64,000 nucleotides of DNA from Peptoniphilus stercorisuis (lineage in GTDB: Bacteria > Bacillota > Clostridia > Tissierellales > Peptoniphilaceae): assembly GCF_017874395.1 (NCBI RefSeq), contig NZ_JAGGLJ010000005.1, positions 1-64,000 on the forward strand, given 5' to 3'. Made by a program: the position numbers and the translations under genes. The notes beneath the pieces are model-generated. The model saw nothing but the letters and a program-made list of their open reading frames with translations, searched no databases and had not been told where the DNA came from. Below, piece by piece: positions 58,275 through 64,000 of the stretch (positions are counted from its first letter, which is position 1; every line of letters begins with the position of its first letter).

Positions 58275-59525
58275 ATGTTCGAATTTAATTTTGATATGTT
58301 GCAATCAGCATGTTTAGGTGTTTTAGTATTTCTATTAGGAAAATTTATAATTAAAAAAGTACCTTTTTTTAACAGATTTTGTATTCCGGCTCCAGTAGTG
58401 GGTGGACTTATATTTTGTATAATACATTTAATTGGAAGACAAACTGGATTATTTTCATTTAACTTTGCAAATGAACTAAAGGACTTTTTCATGGTTGGAT
58501 TTTTTGCTACAATTGGTTTTTCTGCAAGTTGGCTTGTTGTAAAACAAGGTGGAAAAGCAATATTAATACTATCAGTTGTTTCGATAATTTGTTTAGTAGG
58601 ACAAAACTTTTTAGGTCAGTTTATTGCAGAAGCTTTCGGTGAAAGTGGATTAATGGGACTTTGTGCAGGAGCAATATCTTTAATGGGTGGAGTAGCATCA
58701 TCTGCAGCTTATGGACCAACAATGGAATCCTTGGGACTTCCTAATGCAACATTAATTGCAGTATCTGCTGCAGTATTTGGACTTGTTGCTGGTGGAATAG
58801 TATCTGGACCGATAGCTAAATTTTTAATAGACAAAAATGATTTAGTAAATAAAGCTAATAAACAAGATAAATTAAATGGAAAAGACAGCATTGATTATGA
58901 AAACTTAGAAACAGGAGAAGAAGAAATTAAAGTAATGAATGTTTCTAAATTTACAAGTGCATTTTTTATATTAATTATAGTAATGGGACTTGGAACAATA
59001 GTTAAAGCTTGGTTAGATATTCCAATTAAAAATCTAAATCCTAATGCAGCATTACCTGCTTATATAGGAGCTGTAATTGTAGCTGCAATAGTAAGAAATG
59101 TAGCAGATGTTAAAAAAATCGAGCTTCCAGTTGGAGAAATTGGAGCAATAGGAGAAGTATTTTTAAGTATATTTTTAGCAATGACAATTATGCAATTAGA
59201 ACTTTGGAAATTAATAGATATTGCAGGACCTTTATTTGTAATATTAATAGTACAAGTTATTGCATTAATTATTTATGATATATTTATAGTATTTAGAGCA
59301 ACAGGAAAAGATTATGATTCAGCTATGATGGTTGCAGGATTTTTTGGATACGCAATGGGTGCTACTCCAAATGCAATAGCTAGTATGAATGCTGTTAAAG
59401 ATCGTTATCATAGAGATTCACCTAAAGCATACTTTGCAATACCTATGGTAGGTGGTTTTATAATTGATATGTTAATGCCTATTTTCTTATTAACACATGC
59501 AAATTTCATAGTAAGTGGTTTATAA
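58275..59525 (+). CDS. gltS: sodium/glutamate symporter
   Basis: The 416-residue carrier has two inverted repeats of five membrane helices. Family marks are IPAPVVGGLIFCI near 39, the re-entrant GGVASSAAYGPTMESLG near 137, and the second half GFFGYAMGATPNAIASM near 355. It imports glutamate with sodium. The ATG follows GGAGGG. It lies 33 nt before gcdB, so glutamate uptake and the decarboxylase sodium pump share the same coupling ion. Confidence 0.93.
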   Translation: MFEFNFDMLQSACLGVLVFLLGKFIIKKVPFFNRFCIPAPVVGGLIFCIIHLIGRQTGLFSFNFANELKDFFMVGFFATIGFSASWLVVKQGGKAILILSVVSIICLVGQNFLGQFIAEAFGESGLMGLCAGAISLMGGVASSAAYGPTMESLGLPNATLIAVSAAVFGLVAGGIVSGPIAKFLIDKNDLVNKANKQDKLNGKDSIDYENLETGEEEIKVMNVSKFTSAFFILIIVMGLGTIVKAWLDIPIKNLNPNAALPAYIGAVIVAAIVRNVADVKKIELPVGEIGAIGEVFLSIFLAMTIMQLELWKLIDIAGPLFVILIVQVIALIIYDIFIVFRATGKDYDSAMMVAGFFGYAMGATPNAIASMNAVKDRYHRDSPKAYFAIPMVGGFIIDMLMPIFLLTHANFIVSGL

Positions 59526-59558
59526 TAGAAAGGTATTATAAATTTAGGAGGGATATAT

Positions 59559-60683
59559 TTGAATGATTTATGGGATGGATTGTTACAAGGAATTGTAAAT
59601 TTAAGTTATGGTAATTTAATTATGTTTGTTATAGGAGGTATTTTAATATATCTTGCTATAAAAAAAGATTATGAACCAGCATTATTATTACCAATAGGTT
59701 TTGGAGCTATATTATCTAATATTCCATTATCTTCTGCAGTGGGACAAGAAGGGTTTTTGACAATACTATATGAAGCTGGAATAACAACAGAGTTATTTCC
59801 TGTTTTAATATTTATAGCTGTAGGTGCAATGATTGACTTTAAACCTTTAATAGCAAGTCCGTCTATGATTTTCTTTGGAGCTGCAGCTCAATTTGGTATT
59901 TTTGCTACTATGTTATTTGCTTTATCAACAGGTATATTTTCACTAAAAGAAGCAGCAGCAATAGGTATTATAGGAGCAGCAGATGGACCTACATCAATAT
60001 ATGTGGCAAAAGAATTTGCACCAAATTATTTAGGGGCAATTTCAGTAGCAGCTTATTCATATATGTCTTTAGTTCCTATTATTCAGCCTCCAGTAATAAA
60101 ATTACTTACGACTGAAAAAGAAAGAAAAATTAGAATGAAATATACACAAGTTGAAGTTCCAAAGGTAGTAGAGGTATTATTCCCAATAGTAATAACTATA
60201 ATTGCAGGAATAATTGCTCCTATGAGTGTAGCTTTAATTGGAGCTTTAATGTTTGGTAACTTAGTTAGAGTTTGTGGAGTATTAGAAAGACTTTCTAAAT
60301 CTGCACAAAATGAATTGGCAAATTTAGTAACATTATTATTAGGAATTACAATAGGTTCTACTATGAGTGCAGAAGCATTTTTAAATAGTAAAACTTTAAT
60401 GATAATGGGAATGGGACTTGTTGCATTTATATTTGATACAGCAGGTGGAGTATTATTTGCTAAATTATTAAATATCTTTAGAAAAGAAAAAGTAAACCCT
60501 ATGATTGGGGCAGCAGGTATATCAGCTTTTCCTATGGCAGGAAGAGTAGTCCAAAGAATAGCAACAGAAGAAGATCCTACAAACTTTATATTAATGCAAG
60601 CTATGAGTGCAAATGTTGCAGGTCAACTTGGATCAGTAATTGCAGGTAGTTTAATTCTTGCATTAGTTCCAATATTTGGATAG
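59559..60683 (+). CDS. gcdB: sodium-pumping decarboxylase beta subunit (glutaconyl-CoA decarboxylase GcdB type)
   Basis: This 374-residue membrane protein (about ten helices) has the diagnostic beta-subunit segments: FGAILSNIPLS near 49, AIGIIGAADGPTSIYVA near 138 with the sodium-binding aspartate, SYMSLVPIIQPP near 168 and GAAGISAFPMAGRVVQ near 315. It couples decarboxylation of a carboxybiotin to sodium export. Beta subunits of oxaloacetate, methylmalonyl-CoA and glutaconyl-CoA enzymes look alike. I favour glutaconyl-CoA because gltS precedes it. The alpha and biotin-carrier subunits are not in the window. TTG start behind AGGAGGG. Confidence 0.88.
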   Translation: MNDLWDGLLQGIVNLSYGNLIMFVIGGILIYLAIKKDYEPALLLPIGFGAILSNIPLSSAVGQEGFLTILYEAGITTELFPVLIFIAVGAMIDFKPLIASPSMIFFGAAAQFGIFATMLFALSTGIFSLKEAAAIGIIGAADGPTSIYVAKEFAPNYLGAISVAAYSYMSLVPIIQPPVIKLLTTEKERKIRMKYTQVEVPKVVEVLFPIVITIIAGIIAPMSVALIGALMFGNLVRVCGVLERLSKSAQNELANLVTLLLGITIGSTMSAEAFLNSKTLMIMGMGLVAFIFDTAGGVLFAKLLNIFRKEKVNPMIGAAGISAFPMAGRVVQRIATEEDPTNFILMQAMSANVAGQLGSVIAGSLILALVPIFG

Positions 60684-60693
60684 GAGGATTATT

Positions 60694-60822
60694 ATGAAAG
60701 CAGAATTATTACAACAAGGCGTTGAAGTATCTATTTTTGGGTTAGCAGGTGTATTTGCAGTATTAATATTATTTTATATTTCAATAAAATTATTAATGTT
60801 ACTTTTTAGAAATCATAAATAA
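60694..60822 (+). CDS. small single-helix membrane protein, probable decarboxylase delta/gamma-like subunit
   Basis: An unlisted 42-residue gene starts at ATG 60694 with AGGAGG at the right distance and ends before a terminator. It begins MKAELLQQGVEVSIFGL, followed by one membrane helix (about residues 12-35) and a basic tail RNHK. Small OadG/GcdD/MmdD subunits have this layout (N-terminal helix with GxxVxxxGxxxVF pattern), and its place 10 nt after gcdB fits. It is unusually short, lacking the linker region after the helix. Confidence 0.75.
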   Translation: MKAELLQQGVEVSIFGLAGVFAVLILFYISIKLLMLLFRNHK

Positions 60823-60834
60823 ATAGATTATTAA

Positions 60835-60867
60835 AAACACTCTTAGAGAAATTTAAGGGTGTTTTTT
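60835..60867 (+). terminator. terminator of the gltS-gcdB operon
   Basis: AAACACTCTTA pairs with TAAGGGTGTTT (one G-U), followed by a T-run. Confidence 0.88.
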
Positions 60868-60947
60868 TATATATGCTTTACTGGAGTAAATAAAATACTT
60901 ATGATATGATAAACTTAAGTATACTTAAATATTTAAAAGGAGGATAT

Positions 60948-61310
60948 ATGAAAAATAAAAATAAGAAATTAAAAGGATTTACTTTAATTGAACTTGTCGT
61001 AGTTGTTGCGATTATTACAATACTTATAACTATTGCAGTTCCTAGATTTGGAAAGGCAAATCTTGCAGCAAAATCATCAGCTCATAATGCAAATGTTAAA
61101 ACTTTAAAAAATGCAGCTATACTTTATTATAATGAAACAGGTAATACAGGAAATGTAAAAGAAGAATTAAAAGATTATTTAGATGGAGAAAATATAGAAT
61201 CTGCAATAGAAGGTAAAGAATTTTCAGTAAATATAGATGATGATGGAAATATTACTGTGACACCAGGTATGGTAAAAGTTGATGGTAAAAAAATAAGGGA
61301 AGTAAATTAA
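60948..61310 (+). CDS. type IV prepilin (major pilin candidate)
   Basis: The 120-residue prepilin has a short basic leader ending in KLKG and the class III cleavage site G|FTLIELVVVVAII, with Glu at position +5 of the mature protein. A 20-residue hydrophobic helix and a small C-terminal domain follow. The ATG at 60948 follows AAGGAGG; an upstream in-frame ATG at 60906 would disrupt the short leader. The following prepilin peptidase would cleave it. It may form the pilus itself or a DNA-uptake pseudopilus. Confidence 0.93.
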   Translation: MKNKNKKLKGFTLIELVVVVAIITILITIAVPRFGKANLAAKSSAHNANVKTLKNAAILYYNETGNTGNVKEELKDYLDGENIESAIEGKEFSVNIDDDGNITVTPGMVKVDGKKIREVN

Positions 61311-61311
61311 T

Positions 61312-62010
61312 ATGGAATATTTATTTAGTTTTTTTATAGGAAGTATTTTTGGATCTTTTATAGCAGTTATTTTATATAGAAGGCCGAAAAATATCAAATA
61401 TGTATTTGGTAGATCGAAATGTGAAAACTGTAATTATACAATTCCATATTATTATAATATTCCTATTATATCTTTTCTAATTTTAAAAGGAAAATGTAAA
61501 AATTGTAATGTTAAAATTAATTATAATAATTTATTTTATGAAATACTTTGTGGATTAGTAAGTTTATATATCTTTAATATATATGGACTGTCTTTTAATT
61601 ATATTTTAAGGTTTTTTCAGATGTTAATTATAGTATTAATAATTTTTTCAGATATTTTAGAAAAAGATATATATATTATAGATATGTTTTTGTTATTTAT
61701 AATAGAATTTATTTATAAAATTTATAATAATAATCTAAATATAAATAATTTAAAATATGCTTTAATATTTTTCTTTATTATGCTTTTATTATATATTTTG
61801 ACGAAATCTATTGGAATGGGAGATGTAATTCTTTCTTTTGTAATAGGGTTTTTCTTTGACAATATATATTATGTATTTTTAATATTTAGAATGAGCTTTT
61901 TCTTAGGAGCTATAGTATCTATTGTATTAATTTTAAGTAAGAAGAAAACTAAAAAAGATTATATTGCCTTTAGTCCCTATTTATTGATTTCATTATTATA
62001 CTATTTATAG
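61312..62010 (+). CDS. pilD: prepilin peptidase PilD (type IV, aspartic)
   Basis: The 232-residue membrane protein has the N-terminal cysteine-rich methylase-associated loop with two CxxC motifs (CENC near 38, CKNC near 63). It has a peptidase active site with an aspartate near 114 (SDILEKD) and the second in GMGDVILSF near 169. It cleaves prepilin leaders and methylates the new N-terminus. The gene starts one base after the pilin stop. Confidence 0.92.
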   Translation: MEYLFSFFIGSIFGSFIAVILYRRPKNIKYVFGRSKCENCNYTIPYYYNIPIISFLILKGKCKNCNVKINYNNLFYEILCGLVSLYIFNIYGLSFNYILRFFQMLIIVLIIFSDILEKDIYIIDMFLLFIIEFIYKIYNNNLNINNLKYALIFFFIMLLLYILTKSIGMGDVILSFVIGFFFDNIYYVFLIFRMSFFLGAIVSIVLILSKKKTKKDYIAFSPYLLISLLYYL

Positions 62011-62019
62011 AGGTGAGCG

Positions 62020-63399
62020 ATGGATTTTTTTAAAAGAGAATTAAATATTTTAATAAGTGATATGCAAATTACAATGAAATATCTAGATTTTAAAAAAGAG
62101 ATAATTCTTGAACATTCAATAATAAGAAATGGATATATTTTAGATGAAAATTATTTATTTTATCTTTTAAATAAATTTTTAAAGGAGAATAAGATAAAAA
62201 ATAATATAGATACAAATATTTATATTATTTCATCAGATATTTTAAATATAAATTTAGAACTTCCTATTATAAATGATGATGAAATCAATAGTATGATTTT
62301 TTATGAAATAGAAGATAAATACCTATTGAATTTAGAAAATTATAAATATAAATTTAAATATATTAAAAATGAAGAAAATATTAAAGTAGAAGTAATTTTA
62401 CTTCCAAAGGAAATAATAATAGATTATATAGATCTATTTAAAAAGTTAAAATTAAATTTAATAGGAATATATTCATATACTGAGTATATAAATAGTAAAT
62501 TAAAAGAAAATATAATAATATATTTAAACATATCTCACTGTATAATTTTAATTAATGATTTTGAAAAAGTTTATATTAATACAATATTTAATGAAGATAT
62601 TTCAAATTTAATAAATGAAAATAGTTTAAATATAGAAGATTTTTTAGAGATTTTAGAAATAAATGAAAATAGAGCAGAAGATAAAAGCTTTAATGAACTT
62701 AGAAATAGAATGATTAATCTTAAAGATAATCAAGTTAATTTAATAAATTCTTATATAAATAAATATAATTTGCCGATTTTCTTCACAGAAAATTTATATT
62801 CTGTTAAAATAGTAGAGGACCTTGAAAAATATAATGAAATAAAATTGAATTTTTTAGATATTGAAGTTTTTCCTAAAGATAATTTACAACTATTAAATTT
62901 TATTGAATTTAAGATAAAAAAGAATACTTTTAAGAGAGAATATGTATTTATAATTTTATTTTTAGTGATTTTTAATGTATTAATATTTAAAAATATAAAT
63001 AATAAAAATAAAAAACTAGAAAATGAAATTGTTTATTTAAATGAAAGTATAAATAATAATAAAAAAATCTTAAATACAATGAATCCTGAAAAAATCATAT
63101 CTGAAAATAAAAGGTTAAAAAGCTTAAAAGAGGAAGATGATAATTTAAAGAAATTAAGTAAAAACAATAAATACTTTGAAAATTTAGTAATTTATTTTGA
63201 AAATTTAGACAAAGAAGATATTTTAGTTACAAACTATGAGTTTAATGAATCGTTAATTTACATAAAAGGTATTGTAAACGATATCAATATTTTAGATAAT
63301 ATAAAAAAAGATATTGAATATAAAACAAGATTAATTGAAAAAAATGTTCAAGATGACTTAATAGTGAATTTCAAATTAGAGATAGAGTTAGGTGATTAA
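62020..63399 (+). CDS. fused PilM-PilN type IV pilus assembly protein
   Basis: The 459-residue protein joins two parts. Residues 1 to about 300 resemble the actin-like PilM domain, although ATP motifs are weak. The C-terminal third has one membrane helix (about 307-325), a charged coiled coil (326-385) and a short alpha-beta domain, the layout of PilN. PilM and PilN form the cytoplasmic-to-membrane ring linking PilB to the envelope. Fusions of the two occur in some Firmicutes. AGAGGTGAG precedes the ATG. Similarity is low, so the assignment rests on layout and pilus context. Confidence 0.72.
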   Translation: MDFFKRELNILISDMQITMKYLDFKKEIILEHSIIRNGYILDENYLFYLLNKFLKENKIKNNIDTNIYIISSDILNINLELPIINDDEINSMIFYEIEDKYLLNLENYKYKFKYIKNEENIKVEVILLPKEIIIDYIDLFKKLKLNLIGIYSYTEYINSKLKENIIIYLNISHCIILINDFEKVYINTIFNEDISNLINENSLNIEDFLEILEINENRAEDKSFNELRNRMINLKDNQVNLINSYINKYNLPIFFTENLYSVKIVEDLEKYNEIKLNFLDIEVFPKDNLQLLNFIEFKIKKNTFKREYVFIILFLVIFNVLIFKNINNKNKKLENEIVYLNESINNNKKILNTMNPEKIISENKRLKSLKEEDDNLKKLSKNNKYFENLVIYFENLDKEDILVTNYEFNESLIYIKGIVNDINILDNIKKDIEYKTRLIEKNVQDDLIVNFKLEIELGD

Positions 63400-64000
63400 A
63401 TGGAAATCGGCAAAGTATCAAATAATGATTTAAATAATTATGTTTTTAAAAATATCAATAAAAGAAGGAATGAAGTCTTATCTGGACCTAATATAGGAAT
63501 GGATACATCAGTATTAGATTTTAATGGAGATTTAATAGTTTTATCTACAGATCCAATAACTGGAGCAACAAAGGACTTGGGAAAACTTGCAATACATGTA
63601 TCTTGTAATGATGTTGCATGTGAGTGTGCAGAACCAATAGGAGTTTTGATGACTATTTTACTTCCGCCAAGTGCAACTTTAGAAGAACTTGAAGAAATTG
63701 TAAAAGATGCAAATACTGAGTGTGAAAGATTGAATGTAGAAATTATTGGTGGACATACTGAAGTAACAGATGCAGTAAATAGAATTGTAGTTGCAACTAC
63801 TGTTATTGGTAAGGTAAAAAGAGAACATTTGCCACAAAGGGAAAAAATTGAAGTTGGAGATGTAATTGCAATTTCAAAATATGTGGGAATTGAAGGTACA
63901 TCAATTATATTTAATGAAAAATATAATGAATTAAATAGTCTTTTTAATGATGAAGATATTAAAAAATTAAAGAATATGTCAAAGAGTTTTTCTGTATTAG
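63400..64000 (+). CDS. AIR-synthase/HypE-like protein (partial, runs off the window)
   Basis: The ATG at 63400 comes directly after the pilus protein stop, with AGGTGA upstream. The 200 visible residues match the ATP-binding half of the PurM superfamily: GIGMDTS-like PNIGMDTSVLD, STDPITGATKDLGKLAIHVSCNDVA near 45 and GGHTEVTDAV near 120. HypE, ThiL, SelD and AIR synthase share this fold. The N-terminus is closest to AIR-synthase-related proteins of unknown role, or HypE. The reading frame continues past 64000. Confidence 0.8.
   Translation, partial: MEIGKVSNNDLNNYVFKNINKRRNEVLSGPNIGMDTSVLDFNGDLIVLSTDPITGATKDLGKLAIHVSCNDVACECAEPIGVLMTILLPPSATLEELEEIVKDANTECERLNVEIIGGHTEVTDAVNRIVVATTVIGKVKREHLPQREKIEVGDVIAISKYVGIEGTSIIFNEKYNELNSLFNDEDIKKLKNMSKSFSVL

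Overview
The window looks like a chromosomal segment of a very AT-rich, Gram-positive, anaerobic Firmicute. The evidence is AGGAGG-type ribosome sites, many TTG/GTG starts, lipobox lipoproteins, a cysteine desulfurase/ThiI pair, RbgA/RNase HII/YraN/YifB/DprA/TopA synteny, and a sodium-pump glutaconyl-CoA decarboxylase beta subunit beside a glutamate symporter. Amino-acid fermenters of the Peptoniphilaceae/Tissierellia kind fit best. That is an inference from gene content, and no rRNA is present to settle it.

Layout. 1-4405: PgeF, tRNA-Arg(CCG), a 3-hydroxyisobutyryl-CoA-hydrolase-like protein, a 3-hydroxyisobutyrate-dehydrogenase-like reductase and a CoA-acylating aldehyde dehydrogenase. 4406-21115: a complete type I-B CRISPR-Cas locus (cas6-cas8b-cas7-cas5-cas3-cas4-cas1-cas2) followed by a leader and one very large array. 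I count 118 near-identical 30-nt repeats, one degenerate terminal repeat and 118 spacers. 21116-27900: a small unknown gene, YebC, a flavoprotein, DeoC, Lgt, a phosphoesterase, an M29 aminopeptidase, DeoD, ComEA, and tRNA-Trp and tRNA-Ile. 27995-38961: a YhdT/PanF pantothenate symporter pair, a YprB-like nuclease, IscS/ThiI, LemA and a TPM protein, and a polyamine regulator with potABCD. 39086-45034: an unknown membrane protein and a nucleoside (BMP-type) ABC importer. 45124-52621: a HAD phosphatase and the RbgA-RnhB-YraN-YifB-DprA-TopA block. 52693-64000: type IV pilus genes (PilB, PilC, pilin, PilD, a PilM-PilN fusion) interleaved with an aldehyde dehydrogenase/FIST pair and a gltS-gcdB-small-subunit glutamate fermentation cluster, ending in a truncated AIR-synthase-like gene.

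The most interesting element is a solitary crRNA-like gene at 4609-4722 in the intergenic region before cas6. It has its own extended -10 box. A degenerate repeat (25/30 identical to the array repeat) is followed by a pseudo-spacer, a second decayed repeat (21/30) and an intrinsic terminator. The first 17 nt of the pseudo-spacer, starting exactly at the repeat boundary, recur at 4740-4756 directly after a CCA (PAM-like) triplet, next to the presumed cas promoter. This is the architecture expected of a CreR-type RNA that guides Cascade to repress its own cas operon.

Two themes connect the genes. One is nucleic-acid traffic: type IV pilus, ComEA, DprA and YifB suggest DNA uptake alongside a heavily used immune system. 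The other is amino-acid and nucleoside scavenging: glutamate, polyamine, pantothenate and nucleoside importers, with DeoC/DeoD and decarboxylase-driven sodium energetics.
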